In this document: in pieces, positions 45,768-58,324 of the stretch | How the letters are laid out: every line of letters starts with the position of its first letter | How positions within the stretch are numbered: the stretch's first letter is position 1 | Assembly: GCA_021234155.1 (NCBI GenBank) | Contig: JAJEKV010000001.1 | Span: forward strand, 2,752,007 to 2,816,006 | Direction of reading: 5' to 3' | DNA length: 64,000 nt | From: Isoetes taiwanensis | Lineage: Eukaryota > Streptophyta > Lycopodiopsida > Isoetales > Isoetaceae | Program-made: the position numbers and the translations under genes | Notes under the pieces: model-generated | What the model saw: the letters and a program-made list of their open reading frames with translations, nothing else | The model's database searches: none | Told to the model about the DNA's origin: nothing

Positions 45768-46655
45768 ACAAAGGATGGAAGTTGTAAAGACCTTTAAGTA
45801 TCTGGGAATCGATTTCTCTGCTAACATGCTATGGGATGACTGTGTAGAAAGAAGGGTCAGCGCGGGATGGAAAGCCCTGTATGCAATGCAGAATAGCTGT
45901 TACAGAATAGATCTCTGCGATTGGGCACGCAAAGCACACCTGTTCCGAGCACTCGTGGAACCCGTATTGCTGTATGGGGTGGAGGTCTGGGGGCCAGCAG
46001 TTAGCAAGGGTATTTGGGATAAGCTAGAGAGGGTACAGAAGGCTTTCCTGACATACAGCCTAGGCGTCAAGGATGCGGTGCCTTATCCGATTTTGCTGTA
46101 TGAGACTGGCTTTTGGTCCCTGCAGCATTCTGCTATCAGGCACCTTGCATATTTCCATAAGGTTGACAGAATGGATGCACAACGTCTTCCTCCCCGGGCT
46201 CTGTTATTGGCACAAGGGCCACAACGTCTGAAGAGAGTGTGGCAAGAGCATTGTAGGGGATAGTTCGCAAGATGGTCCATAGACTATCAACACATTATGG
46301 ATATGTCGGATATCGCGGAGCAGGAGCTGCATTTGAATGAGTGCTTTGCTGCCTCTCTATGGGATGCGCCCACTCTTGCAAAGCCCAAAACAGAGCACTA
46401 CCACACGCAGGTTAATCCATCACTTGAACATGGCCCCCACCAGTATTTGAAGGCACACATCTCTACCAAGAAACGGAGAGTTATAGCTGCAACAAGGACA
46501 GGGTCCCACCATCTCAGAATTGAGACAGGCCGCTGGGGTACAGATGGAGGGCAGGGAATCCCCCGGCATGAGAGATTATGCCAGTGCTGTCACATGCAGA
46601 TAGTAGAAGATGAACACCATGCTCTACAGGAATGCCCAGCATATACACACATCCG
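45763..46655 (+). pseudogene. LINE ORF2 C-terminal part, continuation of 37617-40289
   Basis: The frame from 45766 reads KGQRMEVVKTFKYLGIDF, then SAGWKALYAMQNSCY, EPVLLYGVEVWGP and GPQRLKRVW. A single in-frame TAG (46261-46263) interrupts it, after which the same frame runs on to HHLRIETGRW and the knuckle CQCCHMQIVEDEHHALQECP. This is the thumb and C-terminal zinc-knuckle region of L1-like ORF2, needed for RNA binding. The homology ends at about 46655 within CPAYTHIRS, where a different sequence begins. The minus-strand LINE at 12926-13504 is its close relative. Confidence 0.85.
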
Positions 46656-47651
46656 ATCTCAGAAGCATCAACCACATCAGTTGAGATCTGTATAGTTTGA
46701 ACTATGGTTGATAGTTCATTACTCTTTATGCTAACCTGGATAGAGCTTTCAAATTTTGACACTCGATCCCTGTCATTATCTTCATCCTTGTTATTTTCAT
46801 CATGTTCTTTATCTTCATCTACAAGGATGTTTACAGGCATATCGAACATTTCGACAGGAACCGGAACCACTGTCTGCTCTTTGGTGATATCCATGTTGAT
46901 GCTAGCCAGGTGCCGTCTCATAGCCTCCCGTTCTTTGCCAAATCTGCAGGTATTTCGGCTTTAGAGCTAGAAGCTTTGGTTTTTGCACTGCTGATTGGAC
47001 CCATAGGTGCTTCCTCTAGCACTTTCTCAAAAAAAAAAGCTCTAAGAAATGCTTGGCTCGATCATCGAAGACGACGCTCTGGCATTTCCTTGCTAACTTC
47101 AAAGCTTCCTTACCGATGTAACCTCCGACGTGAAGCTCCCAGCAAGTTGTCCCCAATGGGCAAAATGCTTCAATGAGATAATGAGAAAGGGCCATAGAGA
47201 ACGCGTTCTTGTTTAGCCTCCTCTTACGTGACGTTAGGAGCTCATAATTAATGTGCTCCACAAGAACGGGGTCCGCCTGGTTTTCTTCCTCTTATTCCTC
47301 TTCAAGTTCTAGTTGTTCCACGTCTACGACACCCTTCCCCTTATCTTCAATAGTTTGTGCAAGATAGAAGACGTTTCGCAGGTGGGGTTCATCTAGCTGA
47401 TAGCACTGCCATGCAAGTTTTTCGCCTTCTTGTTTCCCCTTAAGCCTTTCATATTCCTTATCATCCATCATGGCGATCATAATGATTAGCACATGAGAAA
47501 TTTTACTTTCTGTGCTGAACTCACTGTCCCTATTTTCATTTATAAGGATTGCTTGCCGTATCACTTTAACGCATTCTAAGTCCTTTGCAACAGATAGAGC
47601 ATATGCATAGGACATGTCGGAGGGGCAAATTGTGACAATTGTATAATGCAT
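46656..47651 (-). pseudogene. Gene fragment, possibly DNA-methyltransferase-like
   Basis: Minus-strand frame 47651 to about 47030, broken by one TAA at 47292-47294 and otherwise continuous. It reads CPSDMSYAYALSVAKDLECV, KISHVLIIMIAMMDDKEYE, an acidic stretch, and then ALSHYLIEAFCPLGTT, GKEALKLARKCQSVVFDD. A frameshift at the 9-A tract (47031-47039) and another near 46930 lead into a Ser/Asp-rich tail (FDMPVNILVDEDKEHDENN). The LIEAFCPLGTT...G...ALKLARKC...D order recalls the SAM-binding part of N6/N4 DNA methyltransferases (usually FxGxGT...A...GR.CIGxE), but the GSGT signature is not intact. The family is therefore uncertain. Confidence 0.4.
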
Positions 47652-47699
47652 TTCTGTCCTGTCTTTTCACAAAATGCTTCTAGTAGCCCTAGTAACCTT

Positions 47700-49386
47700 C
47701 ACATACCCTTGCTCCTTGTAGCCATCATACTTAAATCATCTGCGTATAGCATGATAGGCACCTTAATGTCCCCAGTGTGGGGGCATCTGCATCCCCTTGG
47801 TGTTCTGTGATGAACCCATGTAGTGCATCTATGTATATACCGAATAGTATCGGGGACAGAGGGCATCCATGTTTAACTCCTTTGTCACAGTCTATCACCT
47901 GTCCTTCCTGTTCCATTTTTGCGTATACTCTCTGATACAGTCGCGCTATTGATCCTACCATGTTTTCTGGGGCTCCTATATCTACTAGTCTTTGCAGCAA
48001 CTTTTCTCGTGGGACTGTGTCGAATGCTTTTCTAAAGTCTACAAAGCAGCATATTATCCTTTTTCCCTGTGATTTGCGTTGTTCTATTAATATCCGAAGC
48101 ATTACCAGATGGTCTATGGTTGAGTGTTCTGGTCTAAAGCCTGCCTGTCCTTGTGCCCTTAGGTTTTCTGTTTCTGCCCAATGTTTCAGTTTATTGTCCA
48201 GCACTTTCCCGAACCACTTGGCAAAGATAGAGCTCACCATTATCGTCCTATAGTTTCCAGGCTCTTCCTTGCGCCCTCCCTTATATAGGGGTATCACCCT
48301 GTTGTACGTCCATCTATCTGGCAATCTTGTGTGTATTACTCCATTAAATATCCCAGCTACCTGTTTCCCAATTATTGTGTCTACACATTTCAGTAGCTTG
48401 GCAGTCAGTTCGTAAAGATCTGGAGCTTTATTATTGGACATTTTGTGTAGAGCAATCGTTACCTCCTGCACGCTAAAACACGGTTCATTTGTCTCATGTG
48501 GGGTGGGTATAGGTATTGATGCGGCCCTTGTCTTGTATAGTTTCTCAAGGTATTCTTCCCAATGAATCCCTTGGACATCCTGTTGTGTATTCTCTGGTTT
48601 TTTGTTCTCCTCTTCCTTCATTTTAAGTCCTTTCCAAAACCTCCTAGGTTACTTGCATAACATCTCGGCCAGCCCCCATTGATGTTGTAGCAAATTCCTG
48701 TTTCGTTTTGATTTTAACAATCTTAGGTATGCCGTCCTCTCTGCGTGGTATGTTTCTATGCCTTTCTAATCCCTGACTCTCATTTTCTGTTCCCTGCACT
48801 CCTCGTCATACCACACTGATGCTCTGAACGCCTGGCTCTTCCTGAGACTTCTTCGCTTTTCAAAAATGTCTCTTGCCGTTTTCACCATTATATCATTGAG
48901 CATGTTCCCATTCTCATCTGCCCTATGTTCCTCCCATGCCCATTTCTCTACTTCTGATTTACACTTTGTGCGAAGGTTTCCGCGTGCTTACTCTGGAAGT
49001 GTATTTTCAAATCTGTGTTCTTTTCCATTCGTGGTCTGTCAGTCTGTGCCTGTCCTTCCTGTTTGAGTGTCAGCTATATGGGTATGTTACTCTCCCTCTT
49101 TCCAGTTGGCCATTCCACTATGTCGAAGCTTAGGATATCCTGCTGCTTGGTCATTTAGTAATACATAGTCGACTATGCTTTTCCATGGCTCGTGAATTCC
49201 CCTGATCCATGCCATTTCTATGCCCCGTTGGCTATAATGACTCCTATTGTTGTGCATATCTCTACTAGTAACTCCCCTTTGGCGTTGATTTCGGCCTTGT
49301 CTTCTGTACTTCTTTTCAAGTCCTGTGATCTCGCAGTGTACCCATTGCCCATTTGCCTCGTTCATGCTCATGATCTGTGCTTGTTC
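47700..49386 (-). pseudogene. LINE ORF2: RT and end of endonuclease (3' part of split LINE)
   Basis: The minus-strand LINE resumes at 49386 with EQAQIMSMNEANGQW and the end of the endonuclease domain (PWKSIVDYVLLND). The RT frame is 48621-47731: MSNNKAPDLYELTAKLL, GQAGFRPEHSTIDHL, ICCFVDFRKAFDTVPREKL, GVKHGCPLSPILFGIYIDAL. The catalytic box lies in the neighbouring frame (PIMLYADDLSMMATR, about 47755-47710), so one frameshift precedes it. The 49080-48620 linker is strongly decayed. The homology ends at about 47700, next to the methyltransferase-like fragment. It is a different LINE family from the one at 37617-46655. Confidence 0.85.
49382..49386 (+). repeat. Target-site duplication, left copy
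   Basis: TGTTC, identical to 61059-61063. Removing the LTR element and one copy restores TGQEQAQIMS in the LINE endonuclease frame. Confidence 0.92.
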
Positions 49387-51005
49387 TGTGACGTCCCCTA
49401 CTCCTTATACGATGCCCACATCGTATTCGAAGGAGGAGCATTCCCCCTGGCAGCTACACTGACAGGGGCCATCCACCTGACTCCACTCCCATCGGGATGA
49501 GCCAGCAAGGGAAGAATGGATGTGTCATTCACCCGTCTTCCATCGGGTCGACCTATCTGCGGAAGCGTGAATAAACAAACGTGAGCACAACTAACAAGAA
49601 CAAATACAAGTACCTCGAGGTGAATACAATACAACATCACGAGATAGCAATACCATAGAAATAACATCATCACATAACATAAATAACAAGAGGGGAGATC
49701 CTACCCGGGCTCGGACTCGTGGGGATGACCCGGCGGCTAGGGTCTCCGAGTTCATTGCGCATGCAGAATTCATGGCAATGGATATGGCTGGCATAGAACA
49801 TGGCTTAGGTAGTCCACTCCATCCGCCCCCTCCCGTGCACACTTTGCGAGTAGGCTGAAAAGTGTTGGGACTTGGCCGTAGCCTCACGGGTGAATAGCCG
49901 GAGGGGCTACTACTACCGGGTTGCATCTCCCCAGCCCGATGAGGCAGGAAGAGAGTTGCCTCCCCTCCGCAGGCATCCATGCTCATCACAGGCGCTAGAG
50001 GGCCACCGCCTTATTCGACTTGAACTCACCGGAAGGTCATATTCACCACCCCACGGTGTCGAGCTCATGCCTTGCCCACACGCAGCGGTGACAAGCCATT
50101 AAGCCTAGCCCACGAGACCCCCGATAGGGCCTTACTACCCGAGGGGTCAGTCCGTGATGAGACAAGTTCCTCCTTATCAACCGCCTAGCCCCTTCACCCA
50201 CAACCAAAGGGTTCCGTGCACGGGCAGCATATAATTGGGAACTAGTGGTGCTACCTAGGATCATCTGCTACACGCCTTTAGGTCTCTACCCCCTTCCCAA
50301 TACATGGAGATCCGCAGAGTGAAATACATACAACATCCGCGAAACTGAAATAGAGAATATCATCTAATCTATCTACCTAAACAACGAGTTAGGTTCCTTA
50401 GTTAGGGCTTATGATCTCGGGATCTATAAGGCCTCTAGAGTTGATCTAACATACTAAACCAGCCTATTGCCTTGCCCAAAGACGGCTTTGCACAACGAAA
50501 CAACTAGATACCGCTCCTTGACCCGCTCCTGACCCTCGGAAGGCGTCCATGCTCCCGATCTTGCTGAAGATGGCGCTAATCGATAATCTGTTGTGCAAAT
50601 CCGCTTTCCGAGCTCTCGGCAATGCGGATTGAAGTCCATACTTGGCGAAATGTCTCAAGAGAACCCTGAACTTCGAGAGAGGAAAGGAGCTCTAGGAAAA
50701 ACCCTAAAATGCAAAGAGAAGAAAGGTTTAGGGTTTAAGGGGAAAGCCCTTTTATAGAAACCCTTAGGGTTAGGTTAGATATTGGCCAAATGGGATTTAG
50801 CCATTTGGCAATGGGGTCCATGGGGTTATTAATTGTGTATGTTTATTTATGTTGCCCCCTAGGTGCAACCCTTGCCCCCTAGGTGCAACCCTTGCCCCCT
50901 AGGTGCAACCCTATACGTCTCGCAAGTACATGTCATCCGTGACATGTATGCAGTGACGGGCAAGATAATATAATGTTCGGGCGTATATTATGTTGGAACG
51001 TCACA
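49387..51005 (-). repeat. 3' LTR of the nested element
   Basis: 1619 bp, TG...CA. On the minus strand a TATAAAAGG box lies at 50756-50748, and three 20-bp direct repeats (TTGCCCCCTAGGTGCAACCC) lie at 50852-50911. It differs from the other LTR mainly at sites where this copy has CG and the other has CAG or CTG, and at homopolymers. It also lacks 17 bp present there near 60890. Confidence 0.93.
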
Positions 51006-51018
51006 TTCTCCCCACCTT
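51006..51018 (-). promoter_or_regulatory. Polypurine tract
   Basis: On the minus strand AAGGTGGGGAGAA ends exactly at the 3' LTR. It primes plus-strand DNA synthesis in LTR elements. Confidence 0.85.
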
Positions 51019-51899
51019 GACTTGATGCTGTCCTCAGCATCACGCGTCTCCCCACCTTGGAAACCTGCATATCCTGCAATCACATTTAATACACGTAGGA
51101 TGTATAGCAAAATTACCCCAAGGTAATATTTAAGTTTTAATTTCTATAACACATCCTTGTTTAATATCATACTATGGTAAGGGAGTCTTTCACCCTCTTA
51201 CTTTATCATCTATTATTATTCACAAAATTTTATAGCTTACACCATTATTATTATTAACATAGTTCCAAAATTTCCTACTTAAGGTTCCACATCGTTTCCT
51301 TACAACACATCGTGACAAAATTATGTGTTGCAAGTCTTTGCAAGCAGACCTTCCTCCCGTAGACTCCCCTATTGGCTGCCTCAAGCAGGTCCACACTACG
51401 CTAGCATACATTTAATTATTATAGATATTGGTTGTTAGGGAACCACCCATTAAATACAATTATATGGATGCAAGGCATATCTCCCAAGATAGGAAGATTA
51501 TGTTTCTTCCATCATGGCCGTGGAGACAAAGCCCTATCATGCCTATATGCCACTCATGCCTACACACGTAGTTGGCCAACGGGGAGATAGGGTCCTTCCC
51601 ATATATGGGGCGTGAAGGGCCCTCCCCGTAGGCATTGACTAGAGGTGCTTTTCCTATCATGCATTCTGAATGACCTCTTATCTCTCGGTCGGAGTGTACT
51701 TCCGTGGGACGTAGACCTTCTAATCTACCTCCCAACTCGTGCAAGCAAAACCGCGGTCATGCCTACAATGACATTACACCACGTCCTAGAGATCACCGTA
51801 GTGGTCTCATCATCGGTAACAACGCATGCAACCCATACCTAGCATAGGCTGCATGCGTAGATTAATCTTAGCTACACATGAAATTTAATCTAAACCCAA
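51019..51899. other. Element interior, non-coding
   Basis: Region between the pol remnant and the 3' LTR; no coding frame. A second CTCCCCACCTT tract is at 51047-51057. Confidence 0.5.
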
Positions 51900-52520
51900 A
51901 TCGACATGCCCGAGCCGATTTCTTGGGTGTCGATGTCGATTACTTGATTGACGAGCCGACCATTGCATTGCTCCATGAGTTGCGGGTACTGCTTCTCAAG
52001 ATCTATTTGTAGTGCCCACATAGCGTCTTCCACTTGTAAGTGTCTCTTTCACTGGGTATTGGAGGATTGAGATCTTCTTGTCTTCTTATAGGATCTGACA
52101 AGAAGAACCTGCGAACAATCTCAAGGTGATCGCCCATTGTTTCCAATAACTTTGGTCTCTCCAGTACTTCCTCTGGATTAGGAATGTGTTTCTTTAGGAG
52201 ACTTACCTGGAAAACACTATGGATCTTTAAGTGTGCTGGCAGGTCCAACTTATAGGATTGGTTACCTACTCTTTTGGTTATCCTGAATTGTCCAGCCCAC
52301 CTTGGAGCAAGCTTCTTGCAATTGTCGATCTGAGCTTGACCGATGTCAGAAATCGCCCGCAGAGCTTCAACCTAACTTCCCGATCACGAGCTTCATCTAT
52401 GCAATTGTCGATGCAGAGCTTGTCGCTATGCTCTTCTGCCGGCCTCTTGCCGCTAGAGGATATCTTTGTACTTCCTCCACCAACTGTTGCATGTCGGCTA
52501 GCATCCGTTAACGTCTTAAA
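51900..52520 (-). pseudogene. Ty3/gypsy pol C-terminal remnant (end of integrase)
   Basis: On the minus strand: ISDIGQAQIDNCKKLAPRWA, then GQFRITKRVGNQSYKLDLPA, HLKIHSVFQVSLLKKHIPNP and EEVLERPKLLETMGDHLEIV. This is the well-known end of gypsy pol, where KLAPR and YKLDLP...IHxVFHVSLLKK are hallmarks. A frameshift near 52012 leads to EDAMWALQIDLEKQYPQLME, which may be a degenerate chromodomain-type tail. The catalytic integrase core is absent. The remnant places the element in the Ty3/gypsy lineage. Confidence 0.82.
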
Positions 52521-55500
52521 TAAACATTACAGTCTTGGACCCCTGCATGATCCTGCTGGACTTCCCTAATGCATGCAATTATATTAATTACCTTACGGTA
52601 ATATTCTTATATTAGCATTATAGTAGTATTGGATATATTGCTTCCAATAGTATTATATTTAACTAACTATTATATGATAACTTTACGACCTTTAAGATAT
52701 GTCATCATACGATTTCGATGCCATACTTAGTTTGAAACGTATTTTAATTGTTTATCATATGGCTAGGATTTATATCATCGGATCCAAGTGTTGAGCGTAT
52801 GACTCTCGCTCGCTACTTGGTTGGTGATGTATCAACCTTACATGTATATACTTTATATTTGCTATACTTATGGAAAGATAGACAAATTCTTATTATATTT
52901 GTCAGGATCCTATGAAAGTTACTTAAATGCCTTTGGAAGGAATTACATCCTTGCGAAGGTTTAACTAAGATTTTATGTAATTATTATCTTACTTTATCTC
53001 GATACTGAGATATCTACACAAGACAAAACTATCTATGCAGCTATTATGAACATATAATTTATCAACAAGGCATTAAAGCTTATGATACATGCCATCATGG
53101 AGTGCTATCGATGCCCTGCATGATAACATATTTAAGATTATATAATTTATGTAGTTATATGGGGTTGACAACCCTGAATAATTTAATTAAGAGCTAGGCT
53201 ACTAGCTCATTCCTAGATGCGAATGCAAACAATAGATCATGGCGTAAGAAATTTATGCAAAGCCTCTCCCCACCTTAGTTGTCGCACCCGCTAAGGCTAG
53301 AATACATCTCCCCATTGAGCCGGTGTCGACTAATTTGGAGACGACTTGGCCGTTGCATTGCTTCCATTGATTCGCTCCCCTGCTTTGGTGCAGTTGGTTA
53401 CCGCATTAATCTTGCATGCTGAAGGACACATAGACATTAAGCATCTATCCACCTTACGCTCTATGTGTTTTGGCTACTTGCGAAAGGAACTCTATTCTAA
53501 GGGTCGACTAATTGGATGGCGATTCAACCCCTAAGATGTAGGTTCAGTCCTAAGATTGAGCCTTCCCCACTTTCTTCATAAGAAAGTGGTCCTACACCTC
53601 AATGTATCCTATCCCCTTAATTGATGTTGTCATAACATCTTAGCTATTCTATTTACCTTAAGAGGTTATATGCTTCTTATCTAACACATTAATTTACTAG
53701 CCTTAGCTAACATATTTAATCATCTATGATGGGTGCAGCCATCATGTAACGTATCTATCCCTAAGCGATGAGTTATTGAATTATTTAGAACAATTCTAAA
53801 TTGCAAGGTTTTATTATCATGACAATTCTTTTTGCCTCAAGAGACTATGTGATTAATATGTTTCTTATTTCTCGATGTGCCTTTCATGTGCTATTTAATT
53901 TTATATTCTAAATATCCCCCTTTTTTTAGTTATTTACTCTCTTGGAATATTCCTATCAATTGAATTGATGTCATCATAACAAGTTGGCCGGACTTGTTAG
54001 ATTACTTCTTTTCATTCGATTGGATTATTCCTTGGAGGTACTAGCTTTATACATGGTCAACAATTATCCTAGTAATGATTCCTTCTTAGCGAGGTGATCA
54101 GTCTCACGAAGTGGTTTCAATATGTTGGATGTCTGTTAACAATCATGTATAATTTTAGTTACTCCTATGCATTTCCTTCCCAATCGTTGACGCTTAGCTC
54201 AACTTGGGGCAATCCCTTCATGAGAAAATCTAGAAATGCCTTCCACTCCCATTATGGATGTCGTCATCCATAAGCCTCAATCTTGCTCGCAGACTCATCC
54301 ACTCACGCCTTCTTGAGGGTAACGCGTTCTTGAGTTGTTCGAGACTCGGGCTCCTCCTCGATGTAGAGGTCAACTTTCCTCGATGTAGAGGCTTCCCATT
54401 GTTGGTGGTTTTGATGGCGTAGTTGACCACTTGAAATCTTCTATGTTACTTCCCAAAAGCCTGAAGGTGGTTTCGTTGAGAAACATCTTGGCGGCTAAAA
54501 GATGCCTCTAGATCCGATCTTATTGTGCCAACTCCATCCTTTAAGTCCTGTAGCGTGTTGACAGACAAGTGTTGAGGATGTTGCTCGCTTCACGCCTTCC
54601 AATTGTCCGGCATCTCTTTTCTTTGATCTGTTATACTGAGAGAGAGAGGAAATAACAAAGGGAAATATGCATGCAAGTCATATAGCTTACACTATTATGA
54701 TTACAAATACTATTAAAGCTATTAGGCTCCCTTGGTGTCTCCCCTCGAGGTGCACACGTACTTTATGGCGTTGTTGTCGATGTTCCTCCTAGTGCGCTGG
54801 TGTTGAAGATCTATATCCTCCTATTTATATGTCAGCTCGTGCTCGATTGGTAGACTCTTTGATATTTTTGAGCTCTCCAATGTCTGTCGGCTGCGGCACA
54901 ACTTGCTTCTGCTTCACATGCTAACTAAGGATGTGATGGTCGTTGATGCTTCGGCATTCCGGTCTACTTCTTAATGTTGTTCTTGGGCAATAATTGCTTC
55001 CCCTTCACAATGTCTGAAGATCTTTGGAGGCGCCTCTTGAAGTTGTGCACAATCCCTTTGGCTAGACTCGTAATTAAGGAGTTGTTCTCTTCATCAGTTG
55101 CCTTTCGAATTGTCGATCCTTGAGTTCACGAAGTTGCATGCGAGTTGTCGTAGCTTTGTGAGGTTCTAGCTGATTCGTCGATTCTTTGGCTCGGTTCTCC
55201 TATTCGCTTCTCCATCGAGCTTCTCATCGCATACGCTTTGATCTCCTCAATGTGATGGCTTAGACGTTATCCGCGATCTTCGTTGCTATCTTTGCCTTCT
55301 AGTTGCACTTGATCACGCTCCACAGTTTTGGACCTCATGTTGCATCTAAGGAGCTCGTGGAAGTACTAGCACTCCTTCGTCTTCTGATTTATGGCCCCCT
55401 CAATACATGTGCATCTTCCTGGCGAGTAAAGCCTCATGACTCTTCTCCATGATTGGTTTTTGTCGGGGGATGATGTACTCTTATATCTGCGTGATTGACC

Positions 55501-56961
55501 CTTGAGTTGAAGTACTTTCTGCCCTAGACCTGCTTGTGTCCTTGAATAGCCCGGCTAATGTCTTGAACTCTCTTTTTTGTCGAAGGTGCTTTGGTTGTTT
55601 GTCCTTGTCGTTAAGGTGTCGAATGCTTCTATCTTGGGCGTTGAGGTCCCTCGTGGTCGGAGATAAGTTGGGCTTCTTGTCTTCTAATTGTTGGTAGGAG
55701 TACTTGACGGCCATCACCTAGTTGTTGAATGAGCATAGACATAACCCATTGTTGTGGCCTTTCTTAAGTGTATCTCCATCCGGTGTGCATGTTACAAACA
55801 TCACCATACAAGGTAGAATTATGGTCGCCGAAGGTTGCCTCCTTAGTTGGCTCGTTGATGTCGAAGTTGTCCCAAGGAATTCCTCGGCGCCTATTGGCTT
55901 GAGGTCGTTGTCATAGTTTCTGAAGATGTGTGTTCGCTCCTCCTTCGTTGTTGAGGACACTCGCGTGTCGTTAGTGTTGCTTGCTGCTACAAGAGGTAGA
56001 GTTGCATCCCAAGATGTCGTTGTCGCGAAACCTAGATGGTGCGGGGCGCTAGAGATCTTGACATGACCGGCGTTATCTCTCATCTTGACATTGTCTTTGG
56101 GCGAAGCGATCTTCTACTTGAGGCCGCTTCTCGAAGTGTCTGGAGTTGAAGCTTGGCTTGAGCTCTGGTCGTCTCTCTCCTATATTTGCTCTGAGCACTT
56201 GCTCTTGGCTATACATGTGGTTCTTTACTTCATCCTTTGGCAGTCGAAGCAATGAAGTTTCTTGATGCAAACACTAAACCCTAAAACATGATCCTAATTT
56301 TGTACTATGTGTTAGCTGCCGATATTTATGATAGACATATATATATAATTATACTGGGATTTTAATTCATCCACTTTTCTAATTTATAGAAGAGCATATG
56401 CTTAATTGTGTATACTTCTTTAGGATTTTCCCTCCTCCAATCATGTTTGATTCTTCGGTTTTGCTGCATCTTCCTTGTTCTACTTGACTCCGGGGTTCCT
56501 TGAGGTGTTGCGACTGTAGTTGACCTTCGTGTGTGATTTGAGGTCGTTATCCCAAGTCACGGAGAACGTTGCTCGATGTGAACCCTTGAGTTGAAAATGC
56601 TCCTCCTTAATGTGTTTACCTGTCATGTGGAGTGTCGTTTGGAGATGCGTAGCATTGATCGCTTGAGTACGATCACTTGGTTGTTGCAGTCGGGCATTGT
56701 TGCATGTCTTTGAATCTTCGTTGTGAGATGCTTTCCCTATGTCTGGAATTGTTGTCATCTCCATTGCACATGCCATCACTCTTTTGAGTTGCGTTTGAGT
56801 GGTCTGTGGTTGTTGGCTAGGTCGGCTCCTTCGTCATTTGTCGTGCTCTGCCTCCCCCGCCTCCTCTCTGGTTCTGATTGCAGCCCTATGTCTTCCGGGT
56901 TATTCGTCCACCGGTAATGCTATCATCTCCCTGTAGTCGCCGAACATGAACTTAGGAGATG
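52521..56961. other. Element interior without recognisable pol genes
   Basis: About 4.4 kb where reverse transcriptase and integrase core should lie. It is AT-rich to about 54000 and then Ser/Thr/Arg-rich when translated on the minus strand (54230-56780). There are only short frames and no YxDD or HHCC motif. A frame at 56083-55718 is low complexity. The region looks replaced or eroded. Confidence 0.5.
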
Positions 56962-57600
56962 TTACGTTGATACTGCCTCTATCCCTGCTCGACCGGTGCT
57001 GTCTTTGGCGAGGTGCTTTGGGTAGGGCGCGCTTTTCGTTGTTTTCCCTCTGATTTCCATCCAGTGTCGTGGATCGCTATGAACTCCTCTGTGGGTAACT
57101 CCTGTTGTGCCATCATCTGCCTGATGCCGGTGTAGGCTTCTATGTCCGTCGATGTCTGGCCAGTGTACGTCTGAGCCTCCCTTATGCTGATGTGAAATTC
57201 CTGCATTTCCTGGTCGATGAAGGGGAGGAGGGGGTTCTTGATGTCGTGCAGGCTCAGGTACGGTTCCTTGGATGATTACCGGGGTTAAGCTTGTGATGCC
57301 TAGCCCAAGTGGTGGAGTTGTCTGCGTGGTTCTCAGCCCCTCTTCAAAGCTTTGAAGTTCCTGCTCCGCTTGCTGCCTTTCTTGTGCCGGGTCGACGTCA
57401 CTGATGTCCTCTCTGCCCGACCCACGTCCTTCATCTTCCTCCTGCTTTGCCTCCTCGTACTCGAGAAGCATCTGCTCTTCTTCACCTACTGCCATGGCCA
57501 TAGGCTTGAGCTCTAGAGGTTGGGCAGATGGCTCTCCTATCTGGGTTTGGGGTCTATGGAATAGAAAAATTGCTACAGCTACGGACATATAATTGGGCAA
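56962..57600 (-). pseudogene. Gag-like ORF remnant of the LTR element
   Basis: The minus-strand frame starts at about 57600 with an acidic, Gln/Glu-rich section (EEEQMLLEYEEAKQEEDEG, QERQQAEQELQSFEEGLR) and a Pro-rich stretch. A frameshift near 57200 then joins it to MQEFHISIREAQTYTGQTST, DIEAYTGIRQMMAQQELPTE, EEFIAIHDTGWKSEG. It is the first coding region after the leader, where gag belongs. No CCHC zinc knuckle was seen, so the assignment rests on position and composition. Confidence 0.45.
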
Positions 57601-58050
57601 GCGGCTGGCCGTATTTTCTAGGTATTTGTCTATCTTAAGGCTGTCCTAAAGTATCCTATGCAAGGGGGAAGTTCTACTAGAGAAGGACCTATCTTTGCAT
57701 GGAACTCAGCCATGATGTTCTGGTAAAATAGGGAATAGCATTGATGGTTGCCATGATGCTAGAGCTGCTGGGGATATCAAACAGATGAAGGAGCGCCTCT
57801 GGGAGCTGAAAAATCGGCTTGGAGCGAGGAGCAAAGGTGTAGGATGCAAATGAGGGTTGTGGTCTACTTATAGGCAAAAACCCTAATTTTAGAAAAAAAA
57901 ATTTGGATAAAGGAAAATCTAGGATTCTAAGGTATTGCTAAGCACAAGACAAGCTAATCAAGCTAAAGAGTACATTCTAAGGATCCTATTGCAACAAATT
58001 CTATCTAATTTGGGGAAAGTGTGGACAAATTGGCGCAATTTTGGTGTGAC
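57601..58050. other. Element leader, non-coding
   Basis: Start of the 5' leader on the minus strand between gag-like ORF and hairpin array. No gene. Confidence 0.5.
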
Positions 58051-58120
58051 CACTCACACAGTGCGCCAGGGTCGAATCGGTTTGCAAACCGAATTGGTCT
58101 GGGCGCACTCTGCGAGGGGT
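58051..58120 (-). repeat. Leader hairpin repeat, copy A
   Basis: CACTCACACAGTGCGCC pairs with GGGCGCACTCTGCGAGG, and inside it is the perfect palindrome CGGTTTGCAAACCG. It is one of four copies in the 5' leader. Confidence 0.85.
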
Positions 58121-58254
58121 GGGGCTCCATGTGAGTTAGGGTTGGGCAATTTCTACAAACTAGGGTTCAAATCCTACTAATTATGGTGAGCTGAGTCGAA
58201 TGGTGTGCTTACTTTCTGCATTTGGACAAGTTTTGGCATAGATCAGTGCTCGAC

Positions 58255-58324
58255 CACTTACACAGTGCGCGAGAGGCAGTTAGGAATATAATCCTAAGTG
58301 GCCTGGGCGCACTCGTGAGAGGGT
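58255..58324 (-). repeat. Leader hairpin repeat, copy B (diverged loop)
   Basis: The outer arms are kept (CACTTACACAGTGCGC and GGGCGCACTCGTGAG) but the centre is different (TTAGGAATATAATCCTAA). This centre is itself palindromic, so the stem has been preserved by pairing, not by sequence. Confidence 0.85.

Noticed and set aside
49087-49500. Plus-strand reading frames across the junction of LINE and LTR
   Set aside because: They span an insertion boundary and oppose the LINE coding strand.
50690-50770. AAACCCTAAA-like telomere motifs
   Set aside because: Isolated partial matches within the LTRs, not an array.
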